Below are positions 46,265 through 53,302 of a stretch of 64,000 nucleotides of DNA, piece by piece. The notes beneath the pieces were generated by a model. It worked only from the letters and a program-made list of their open reading frames with translations, was not told the DNA's origin and did no database searches. Every line of letters begins with the position of its first letter. Position 1 is the stretch's first letter. The stretch comes from G965233625 sp965233625 (GTDB lineage: Bacteria > Planctomycetota > Planctomycetia > Pirellulales > Pirellulaceae), in contig OZ247499.1 of the NCBI GenBank assembly GCA_965233625.1, positions 5,580,001 through 5,644,000 on the forward strand. The letters run 5' to 3'. The translations under genes and the position numbers were made by a program.

Positions 46265-46972
46265 ATGACAAGCCGCACGATTCTAACGATTGAAGACGAT
46301 GCCGCCATCCGCCGCGGCATTGTCGACGCCCTCGAGTTTGCCGGTTACCGCGTCTTACAGACCGGCAACGGCGATGAAGGCGCGGAAATGGCAGTGCAGT
46401 GCGAATACGACCTGCTGCTGCTGGACCTGGTGCTGCCCGGCGCCAGTGGTATCGAGATTCTTACCCGCCTGCGTGAATGCCGCCCGACGCAGCCCGTGAT
46501 TGTGCTGACGGCTAAGGGCGAAGAGACAGACCGCGTTACCGGTCTACAAAAGGGCGCCGACGATTACGTCGTGAAACCGTTCAGCGTGAAAGAACTGCTG
46601 GCCCGTGTGGAAGCCGTCCTGCGGCGTTCACCAGAACGGCCCGCCGATGTGCAGCAGGTGCCGCTGCCTGGTGGTGTGGCGGATCTCGCTCGGTGCGAGC
46701 TGCGGTTTGACGATGGCGAGCGGGTGGAGCTTTCTGAACGCGAGATCGACCTGCTGCGGTATCTGGCCAACAACCCCGGCCGTGCGATTGCCCGCGACGA
46801 ACTGCTGGCCCATGTCTGGCGGATCAGCCCGCAAGGTGTGTCGACCCGCACGATTGATATGCACGTGGCCCGTCTGCGGGAAAAACTGCGCGAAGTGCCT
46901 TCTGCTCCGCGGGTGCTGCTGACCGTCCGCGGCAAAGGCTACATGTTCAGCAACACAGGAAACGCCTCATGA
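46265..46972 (+). CDS. OmpR-family response regulator
   Basis: 235 residues. Receiver domain (5-117) with the acidic pair EDD (10-12), phosphoacceptor Asp54 (LLLLDLVLPG), the Thr in LTAKG and Lys in VVKPFS; then a winged-helix DNA-binding domain (about 140-230: LSEREIDLLRYLANNPGRAIARDELLAHVW, TIDMHVARLREKL, RGKGYMF). The next gene, a histidine kinase, overlaps by 4 bp (ATGA), giving a two-component pair. Confidence 0.95.
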   Translation: MTSRTILTIEDDAAIRRGIVDALEFAGYRVLQTGNGDEGAEMAVQCEYDLLLLDLVLPGASGIEILTRLRECRPTQPVIVLTAKGEETDRVTGLQKGADDYVVKPFSVKELLARVEAVLRRSPERPADVQQVPLPGGVADLARCELRFDDGERVELSEREIDLLRYLANNPGRAIARDELLAHVWRISPQGVSTRTIDMHVARLREKLREVPSAPRVLLTVRGKGYMFSNTGNAS

Positions 46973-49296
46973 AACGTCCCTGGCAAATCTGGTCGCTGTT
47001 CATCCTCTGCCTGGCGATTGTGCTGCCCGCCATGTGCTGGCTGACGGTCAAAGCGTTTGAATTAGACCGGCAGCGTCTGCAAAGTCTGCGTCAGGCTGAA
47101 AACGCCCGGAAGAAGGAATCGGAAGCACGCAAGCAGGCCGAAGCCGCGCGGCATCAGGCGGATTATGCGCGCAGTACAGCGGAATTGCAGGAACGCGTCA
47201 GCAGCGCGCTCTGGCGCCTGGACTGGACGCTGACGCCCGTTGTCGCGCAGGAAGCATCGCGGCCGTATTATGTTTATCACCCTTCCGTTCCGGTAGGGCC
47301 GCAGGCGACGGCCATCGCTGCAAATGGCCCTGGGCCCGTTCCAGGCAGCAGTGTGGGCGGCGGCATTGGTGGTGAGCCGCCTTCACGCGACAGCCGTGGC
47401 GGTAAAGGAAGTACTGGCGGTTTCGGCGGCGGTGTTAAAGATCCATCAACCGCGCCAGGGAGTGGCAAAACAAAAGGCGAGATCGTCACGCCGCCGGTCT
47501 TGCAGACACCTTCGCCGCTGTTGATGGAGCCTTCACCTTACGTGCTGCTGCACTTCCAGATCATGCCCGATGGCAGCTGGAGTTCGCCTCAGTCGCCGAC
47601 GGGTCCGGCCTGGCAACTGGCGGTTGATAATGGCATCGCCACCGAAAGCCTGAATACGAATAACAAACGTCTGGCGGACCTGCGTGGCGTGGTGCGGCGG
47701 AAAGATATTATCAACCGGCTGCCCGAAGAGATTCTTCCACAGGTCGCCTTACGGCGCGAATGGGGCGGCGGCCTGGGTTTCAATTACACAGGCAATCCGC
47801 TGAATGGACGCGGCGTGAACGTAGAGCATGTAGCCAACACCTCAAACACGTACCCCATTGAGCAGGACCCCGGCTACTATCCGCCCAACCTCGACGCCCA
47901 GACAGCGCAGGGCGCCGCCCCGCCTCAGCAACCCACGGCGCCGCAACGCGCTGGCGGCGGCGATGATCCACCGCCCATGCAGCAGGCAGCAGCGCCGAAT
48001 CAGCCCGCCGCACAGTCAGAAGACATGCAGCAGGAATCTGGTTATGGAGCCGCATACGCACAGACTCAGCAGCGTCAGATGCTCCGTGGCGGCGACGAAT
48101 ACCGCGTACGGAATCAGGCGTTTCAGAATTACGCGCAGAATCAGTTTGTGCAGCAACGCTTGAATACAAATTCCGTCACGCCGCCGCAGTATGTGGCCGA
48201 AGGCGTCAGCCGGCCGTTATGGATTGGTTCGAACCTGCTGCTGGTCCGGCGGGTGACGATCCGCGATCAGGTCGTTGTGCAAGGCTGCTGGATGAACTGG
48301 CCGGAAATCAAAAAGATGCTGCTCAAACAGATCGAAGATGTGCTCCCCGGCGCCGACCTGGCGCCCGTCGCCGTCGGCGTGCCCGTGCAGGCAGGCCGTT
48401 CGCTGGCGACGTTGCCTGTGAAGATCGTGGTGCCAGAACCGGAGATGGAGCCGTTTGCATTTGTCGCGGCGGACGAAACCCCGGCTGCCGCCATTAGTCC
48501 CGCCGTCTCGCCGATCCGCATTTCTCTATACACTGCCTGGGGCTGCCTGCTGGTGGCCGCGATTGCGGTGGGCGGGTTGCTGATGGGGGTGGTGACTTTG
48601 AGTGAACGCCGCGGCGCCTTCGTTTCGGCCGTCACGCATGAACTACGCACGCCGCTGACCACCTTCCGCATGTATGCAGAGATGCTTTCCGAAGGCATGG
48701 TCACCGATCCAGAGCGGCAGCAGACCTACCTGGAAACGCTCCGCGTGGAAGGCGACCGGCTGTACCACCTCGTAGAGAACGTGCTGGCCTACGCACGGCT
48801 GGAACGCGGACGTCCCGGCCGGCGGCGCGAAACGCTGGAGACCGGCGCGTTGATTGCCCGCATGCAGACCCGGCTGGAAGACCGGGCGAAACAGGCCAGT
48901 ATGCAACTGGTCGTGGAAGCCAGTGACGAAGCCCTCGCGCAGGAAGTCGCCACCGATCCGGCCGCCGTGGAGCAGATTCTGTTCAATCTGGTCGATAACG
49001 CCAGCAAATACGCCTCGGCCGCAGAGAACCGCGACATCATTCTTGCCGCAGAGAAGCACAACGGCGAAATGCGGATCAGCGTCCGCGACCACGGGCCGGG
49101 CATTTCGGTCGCCCAGAAACGCCGGCTGTTCCGCCCCTTCTCCAAACCCGTCGAAGAAGCCGCCGCCACAGCACCCGGCGTCGGTCTGGGCCTCGCCCTG
49201 TGCAAACGCCTGGCCCGCGCACTAGGCGGCCGGTTAGAATTAGATGCAGAGCAAACCGGCGCCGCCTTCGTCTTCTCCCTGCCATTCGCCGCGTAA
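46969..49296 (+). CDS. Membrane sensor histidine kinase
   Basis: 775 residues. TM1 (about 7-28) is followed by a coiled segment rich in Arg/Ala/Gln, then a large periplasmic part (to about 515) with a Gly/Ser-rich stretch near 130-155 and a Gln/Pro/Ala-rich stretch around 310-385. TM2 is at about 518-543. HisKA: VTHELRTPLTTF (His557); HATPase: NLVDNASKYA, RDHGPGI, GVGLGLALCKRLA. It pairs with the OmpR-type regulator overlapping its start. The periplasmic sensor domain matches no family I recognise; the ligand is unknown. Confidence 0.92.
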   Translation: MKRPWQIWSLFILCLAIVLPAMCWLTVKAFELDRQRLQSLRQAENARKKESEARKQAEAARHQADYARSTAELQERVSSALWRLDWTLTPVVAQEASRPYYVYHPSVPVGPQATAIAANGPGPVPGSSVGGGIGGEPPSRDSRGGKGSTGGFGGGVKDPSTAPGSGKTKGEIVTPPVLQTPSPLLMEPSPYVLLHFQIMPDGSWSSPQSPTGPAWQLAVDNGIATESLNTNNKRLADLRGVVRRKDIINRLPEEILPQVALRREWGGGLGFNYTGNPLNGRGVNVEHVANTSNTYPIEQDPGYYPPNLDAQTAQGAAPPQQPTAPQRAGGGDDPPPMQQAAAPNQPAAQSEDMQQESGYGAAYAQTQQRQMLRGGDEYRVRNQAFQNYAQNQFVQQRLNTNSVTPPQYVAEGVSRPLWIGSNLLLVRRVTIRDQVVVQGCWMNWPEIKKMLLKQIEDVLPGADLAPVAVGVPVQAGRSLATLPVKIVVPEPEMEPFAFVAADETPAAAISPAVSPIRISLYTAWGCLLVAAIAVGGLLMGVVTLSERRGAFVSAVTHELRTPLTTFRMYAEMLSEGMVTDPERQQTYLETLRVEGDRLYHLVENVLAYARLERGRPGRRRETLETGALIARMQTRLEDRAKQASMQLVVEASDEALAQEVATDPAAVEQILFNLVDNASKYASAAENRDIILAAEKHNGEMRISVRDHGPGISVAQKRRLFRPFSKPVEEAAATAPGVGLGLALCKRLARALGGRLELDAEQTGAAFVFSLPFAA

Positions 49297-49338
49297 AGAA
49301 CGGCGAGTGACACATACAAGTCACTGCCCCCTGGCGAT

Positions 49339-49731
49339 ATGAAAGTTTATCTGGATGACGAACGCACTCCGCCCGCAGGCTGGCGCCTGGTCCGCTGGCC
49401 GGACGAGATGATCGCGTTATTAAAGTCCGGGGACGTTACGCACATGATTTCAAATAGATTATTGATTCCGATGGTCTGGCAATGGCCGTTCCAGCTTTTT
49501 GGCCTTATATTTGGACTCCGTGCATTAGCTCCCACAGATACGATTTGGATGCCGTTGGCGACCATGTTGGGGCTAATTTTAGGTTTAGTGCTTACGCCTC
49601 TTGAAATCGCATTTGTCTGCTGGCTTCACGATCGACTAAGATCTCGAAAGTAGTTTCAGCGCCGCTGTCGCGTGGAATGCATCAGCCCGGACCACGATCT
49701 AGGCGACGACCAGCGTCTTGCAAATTCCTAG
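49339..49731 (+). pseudogene. Cyclic-phosphate processing receiver (cREC-like) gene split by a short insertion
   Basis: The first 35 codons read VYLDDERTPPAGWRLVRWPDE and on to GDVTH, the typical opening of a stand-alone cREC-type receiver. The frame then jumps to an unrelated membrane sequence that stops at 49651-49653. The next family segment, ISPDHDLGDDQRLAN, appears in the same frame at 49681-49728, as expected if it had followed GDVTH. About 237 bp (near 49446-49682) appear inserted, flanked by CAT on both sides. The rest of the receiver is missing after a stop at 49729-49731, so the gene is broken. Confidence 0.75.
49444..49653 (+). CDS. Small two-helix membrane ORF inside the interrupted receiver gene
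   Basis: 69 residues from the ATG at 49444: MISNRLLIPM, two hydrophobic helices (FQLFGLIFGL region and MPLATMLGLILGLVLTPLEIAFVCWL), basic tail RLRSRK. It is more AT-rich than its surroundings, consistent with foreign or recently inserted DNA. It is the body of the 237-bp insertion. It may be translated as a fusion with the receiver N-terminus from 49339 (104 residues) or on its own. Function unknown. Confidence 0.5.
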   Translation: MISNRLLIPMVWQWPFQLFGLIFGLRALAPTDTIWMPLATMLGLILGLVLTPLEIAFVCWLHDRLRSRK

Positions 49732-49746
49732 CCGCGAACGGCACAC

Positions 49747-49989
49747 ATGAGCAAACCGCCCGCATCTGACAGCCACGATCCTGAGGATGCACCTCAGCAG
49801 CAGACGCCTGGCGAACCGTTGCCAGGGCTCGATCGTCCGCAGCCTTCAATCCTGGTGGAGTTCCTGCAATTTCTGCAGCACAACAAGAAGTGGTGGCTGC
49901 TGCCGCTGGTTCTTTCCTTATTGATCCTCGGGCTGCTGGTCGTGCTCAGCGGCAGCGGGGCGTTTGTTTTTCTGTACCCCGTGGGGTAG
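49747..49989 (+). CDS. DUF5989-like small membrane protein
   Basis: 80 residues. A disordered acidic/Pro N-terminus (about 35 residues) and then the pattern EFLQFLQHNKKWWLLPLVLSLLILGLLVVLSGSGAFVFLY, which resembles the single-helix DUF5989 family in wording (xxKKWWLLPxxxxLLxxGxxVVxxGS). In other bacteria such proteins sit beside carbamoyltransferases, which are not seen here. Single membrane helix, function unknown. ATG start at 49747. Confidence 0.65.
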   Translation: MSKPPASDSHDPEDAPQQQTPGEPLPGLDRPQPSILVEFLQFLQHNKKWWLLPLVLSLLILGLLVVLSGSGAFVFLYPVG

Positions 49990-49992
49990 CCG

Positions 49993-51021
49993 TCATTTGT
50001 CTGCGGCGGGCTTTACGCGCTGCACGATGAATTGATGGTGCGGCACGCCTTTGCCATCTAGAAGTTCAAGCGATGGTCTGCTGGTAAACGCCTCGAAGAC
50101 CTTTTTCGCCCTCGCAGCATCGTATTTGCCAGAATGGGCGTGCAGCAGGTAGCGAAGCGTCAGCGGGTTGTCGCGGTCGAGTTCGTACGGCTTGAAAAGG
50201 CAGAAGCCGGCGCCCATCCATCCGTCTTTCCGCACGTGCCAGCCCGATGGATGATTGGGATTGGAGGGGTGGTCGAAGTAGGTCACACCTTCTACGACGC
50301 TGCGGCGGTTCTTCCCTTTGCCAACGGCAATTGGTCCGCTGTAATCCATCCACCGCGCCCGTTTGCCGAAGATTTTCTCTTCACCGACAGCGCCTTCGCT
50401 GCTGGTTATTACGCCGTCTCCGAAGTGGGCCGAGATCGACTTGGCCATACGGACCGCCAGAAAGCCGAAGTTGGTCTTTCCCAGCGTCATCTTCTCCACG
50501 CCGCTGGCGGGCGCAACAACCAGCTGCAATTCCAGCCGGTGCCCGTCCGCTTCCGGCGCCAGGGCGGCGTAGATGGAAGAATCTAGTAGCGGTTTGCCGT
50601 CCGCATCGTACCAGCGGACACTCACGGCCATTATCGCCTCGTCGTCGGCGTCGCGGTACGCCATCCAATCGGTCTGCTGCACCGTCGTCCGGGTTTCATT
50701 CGACCAGAAGTCCTGACCGTTCACATCGTGATGGGCAAACCATACGCTGCGGTGATGGTCGTGGTTCGGCGCGCCGGGGTGCCCCATCCGCGTTAGCGAT
50801 TCGCCCGACGGGCCATTGAAGGGAAAGAAGAAGGGCCGCGGATACTGCTTGCCATAGTGCCAGCGTGTTTTCTCCTCGCCATCAATCCGCAGCGACACTT
50901 GATGCCCCGCCAAGGGCACAATTTCGCACCGCGGCGTTTCCGCTCTGGCAAGCGTTGGTAACAGCATGACGTCCATTACCAGAACAAGGATGGCGGCCGG
51001 AGTGTACAGGTGCAGCTTCAT
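49993..51021 (-). CDS. Secreted DUF6807 (PmoA-like) protein
   Basis: 342 residues from the ATG at 51021, chosen because it begins with a signal peptide (LYTPAAILVLVMDVMLLPTLARA). Body pattern: KTRWHYGKQYPRPFFFPFNGPSGESLTRMGHPGAPNHDHHRSVWFAHHDVNGQDFW, then VSVRWYDADGKPLLD, TNFGFLAVRMAKSISAHFG, WMDYSGPI, YFDHPSNPNHPSGWHVRKDGWMGAGFCLFKPYELDRDNPLTLRYLLHAHSGKYD. This fits the planctomycete DUF6807 family, sometimes misnamed methane oxygenase PmoA. It is beta-rich and exported; probably acts on glycans, function unproven. Opposite strand to its neighbours; its stop is 3 bp from that of the DUF5989-like gene. Confidence 0.85.
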   Translation of the reverse strand: MKLHLYTPAAILVLVMDVMLLPTLARAETPRCEIVPLAGHQVSLRIDGEEKTRWHYGKQYPRPFFFPFNGPSGESLTRMGHPGAPNHDHHRSVWFAHHDVNGQDFWSNETRTTVQQTDWMAYRDADDEAIMAVSVRWYDADGKPLLDSSIYAALAPEADGHRLELQLVVAPASGVEKMTLGKTNFGFLAVRMAKSISAHFGDGVITSSEGAVGEEKIFGKRARWMDYSGPIAVGKGKNRRSVVEGVTYFDHPSNPNHPSGWHVRKDGWMGAGFCLFKPYELDRDNPLTLRYLLHAHSGKYDAARAKKVFEAFTSRPSLELLDGKGVPHHQFIVQRVKPAADK

Positions 51022-51408
51022 GATTGTGCTTCCCCACATAAGACAAACAACTAGGCCTACATAAGGCATTCAACTCTTGCCGTCATGCTAGCAGCAACGC
51101 TGCTTATGTGTGCAGCAACGTGCCCAGCATCCAGGCATTTAATTTTCCTGATGTGTTTTTACATCATTTCTTCATTTTTATTAACGAACCCTAAGTCCAT
51201 TGAAAACAAGGGATTGCAGCCAGGAAGGCCATCGAAGTAGGGCAACTGCATGCACGATGGCACGACCGTTGCATACCACGGTTTGCACCGTACCTGCGCA
51301 ACAGGCGGGCCCCATACGTTCCAGGTGCGGCAACAGTAATTTCCATGTTTTGCAACAAGACCGAAAGGCAGTTGCGTTCCTTCTGTTTTAACAGGCAATC
51401 CTGAATTT
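51022..51408. promoter_or_regulatory. Regulatory region of the ammonium transporter with other intergenic sequence
   Basis: 387 bp between divergent genes. It contains the sigma-54 site described separately (51258-51274) and, upstream, two copies of GCAGCAACG (51091-51099 and 51112-51120), a possible activator site. The leader downstream of the promoter is about 125 nt. I see no coding sequence. Confidence 0.5.
51258..51274 (+). promoter_or_regulatory. Sigma-54 (RpoN) promoter of amt
   Basis: TGGCAC-GACCG-TTGCAT is an exact match to the -24/-12 consensus TGGCAC-N5-TTGC(A/T). It lies 135 bp before the transporter ATG on the correct strand. Sigma-54 control through NtrC is the classical arrangement for ammonium uptake under nitrogen limitation. 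A chance match is possible but unlikely at this location. Confidence 0.8.
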
Positions 51409-53013
51409 ATGACAATGCAAACACACTCAATCTGGTTCTCGAACATTTTTAGAATTGCTATCGCGGTGGGAGTGATGGCAATGGGTCTATCACTCACAGC
51501 GGTGGTTCACGCTCAGGACGCGACGGACGGTGATGGAACGCCCGCCGCCGCTGCGAGTGATAGCGGAGACGAAGCAGCTCCCGAAGGCGAGGGCGAAGGA
51601 GGCGATCCTCCAGCAGCAGATCCAGAGCCAGAGCCGACACCCCTCGAAGCGGCCGTTGCAACCATCAACGAAGATGGCGCCGTGCTGTGGACCTGCCTCG
51701 CAGCGTTCATGGTGTTCTTCATGCAAGCTGGCTTCGCGCTGGTTGAAGCTGGTTTCACCAGAGCCAAGAACGCCTGTAACATCATCATGAAAAACGCGAT
51801 GGACCTTTCGATCGGAAGCTTAAGCTTCTGGGTCATTGGCTTCGCTCTGATGTTTGGAGCCTGCTCGATTACGAACGACGCTGGCGAAACAACGATGGAC
51901 ACTTACGGTTGGCTTGGTATCACCGAATTCTGCCACACCGCTCCTTCGCCGTTCGGTTGGGCATTCATCCTGTTCCAGACCATGTTCTGTGCAACCGCAG
52001 CAACCATCGTGTCCGGCGCCATGGCCGGCCGCACCAAGTTTGTTGGCTACCTCGCCTACTCGATCGCGATCACCATTATCGTCTACCCGATCTTCGGCAA
52101 ATGGGCTTGGGGTGGTTTGAATGGCGAAGTTGCCAAGGGATGGCTTGAACGAATGGACTTCTACGACTTTGCTGGCTCCACCGTGGTTCACTCGATCGGT
52201 GGCTGGTGTGCTCTGGCTGGCGCCATTGTCATCGGTCCACGTATCGGCAAGTTCACCAAAGAAGGCAAGCCACTGCCAATTCCTGGTCACAACATTCCAC
52301 TGGCTGCTCTGGGTGTCTTCATCCTGTGGCTGGGCTGGTTCGGCTTTAACGCTGGTAGCACCACGACCTTTGAAGGTGGTAGCTTCGCTGTGATCGCCTT
52401 TGTAACAACGATGGCCGCTTCGGCCGGCGCCGTGGCTGCAATGATCGCTTCGTGGGCCCTGTTCAAGAAGCCTGATCCTTCGTTCACACTCAATGGCGCC
52501 CTGGCTGGTCTGGTTGCTATCACCGCAGGTTGCGATTGCATCGCCACACCTTACGCTGTGCTGTCCGGCTTCGTCGGTGGTCTGATTGTTGTCTTCGCGG
52601 TTATCGGCCTCGAACGCTGCCGCATTGATGATCCAGTCGGCGCCGTCTCGGTGCACGGTATCTGTGGCGCCTGGGGCACGATTGCCGTAGGTCTCTTCAA
52701 GACGCTGGATGCTGATGGCGCCGGTGGTCTGCTGCTGGGTGGCGGTGCGGCACAGCTTGTTGCACAGCTCATCGGCATCGTGGTCGCCTTCGCCTGGGCC
52801 TTCCCAGTCAGCTTGGCGATCTTCCTGCTGATCAAGTACACCATCGGCCTGCGTGCTGATGAAAAAGAAGAACTCGAAGGTCTGGATATCTCGGAACACG
52901 GCATGTACGCCTATCCTCCGGCTATGCTGACCGATCCGATGGCAGGCAACGTACCAAGCGGCGCCGGTGGCGCAGCAATGGTCGCTGCAAAGCCTTCGGT
53001 AGAAACCACCTAG
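51409..53013 (+). CDS. amt: Ammonium transporter (Amt family)
   Basis: 534 residues. An N-terminal signal-like segment (ISFSNIFR... to AVVHA) and a 50-residue acidic low-complexity stretch (GEGEGGDPPAADPEPEP) precede the Amt core of about 11 helices. Typical segments: LWTCLAAFMVFFMQAGFALVEAGFTRAKNA, FYDFAGSTVVHSIGGWCALAGA with the first pore His, LGWFGFNAGS, VGAVSVHGICGAWGTIAVGLF with the second pore His, and a cytoplasmic tail. It carries ammonium across the inner membrane. No glnB/glnK is adjacent. A sigma-54 promoter lies upstream. Codon use is biased, suggesting high expression. Confidence 0.95.
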   Translation: MTMQTHSIWFSNIFRIAIAVGVMAMGLSLTAVVHAQDATDGDGTPAAAASDSGDEAAPEGEGEGGDPPAADPEPEPTPLEAAVATINEDGAVLWTCLAAFMVFFMQAGFALVEAGFTRAKNACNIIMKNAMDLSIGSLSFWVIGFALMFGACSITNDAGETTMDTYGWLGITEFCHTAPSPFGWAFILFQTMFCATAATIVSGAMAGRTKFVGYLAYSIAITIIVYPIFGKWAWGGLNGEVAKGWLERMDFYDFAGSTVVHSIGGWCALAGAIVIGPRIGKFTKEGKPLPIPGHNIPLAALGVFILWLGWFGFNAGSTTTFEGGSFAVIAFVTTMAASAGAVAAMIASWALFKKPDPSFTLNGALAGLVAITAGCDCIATPYAVLSGFVGGLIVVFAVIGLERCRIDDPVGAVSVHGICGAWGTIAVGLFKTLDADGAGGLLLGGGAAQLVAQLIGIVVAFAWAFPVSLAIFLLIKYTIGLRADEKEELEGLDISEHGMYAYPPAMLTDPMAGNVPSGAGGAAMVAAKPSVETT

Positions 53014-53024
53014 TAAAGAGAAAG

Positions 53025-53078
53025 AACAGTCTGGCGATTGCCTGCGGCTGATAGCTGGCCGCAGGCGGGACTGTTTTC
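53025..53078 (+). terminator. Stem-loop downstream of amt
   Basis: Nested stem: outer arms AACAGTC (53025-53031) and GACTGTT (53069-53075), inner arms GCCTGCGGC (53040-53048) and GCCGCAGGC (53058-53066), ending in a short T-run. Twelve bases after the amt stop. A good terminator candidate. Confidence 0.75.
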
Positions 53079-53113
53079 ACGAGCGTTTTTTTGGCTCTTG
53101 CCTGGGCCAGAAG

Positions 53114-53172
53114 GATACCCCAATGGCCTGGGCAGACGTCCGCCTCGTCTGTCCGGGTCGGGGTGTTTTTTT
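53114..53172 (+). terminator. Second G/C-rich stem-loop with T-run
   Basis: Outer arms ACCCC and GGGGT enclose GGGCAGAC and GTCTGTCC, followed by a run of seven T. It lies in the amt-asnB gap and may back up the preceding terminator. Confidence 0.6.
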
Positions 53173-53174
53173 AG

Positions 53175-53302
53175 TGGCTAGTTGCTAGAGGTTAGTAGTT
53201 AGTGACTGACCTGGACTTGAGTGACCAACGCTTGCGAAACAAGCCAGATGGCGGTGATCTCTTTTTGGTTTCTAACCTCTAGCCACTAACCTCTAACCTC
53301 TA
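53175..53302. repeat. Inverted repeat between amt and asnB
   Basis: The left arm carries GTGGCTAG, a 7-base insert, then AGAGGTTAG (53175-53196); the right arm CTAACCTCTAGCCAC (53272-53286) matches it without the insert, and a second CTAACCTCTA follows. The right arm runs to the stop of asnB. This is a short non-coding intergenic palindrome with tandem CTAACCTCTA units. Confidence 0.55.
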
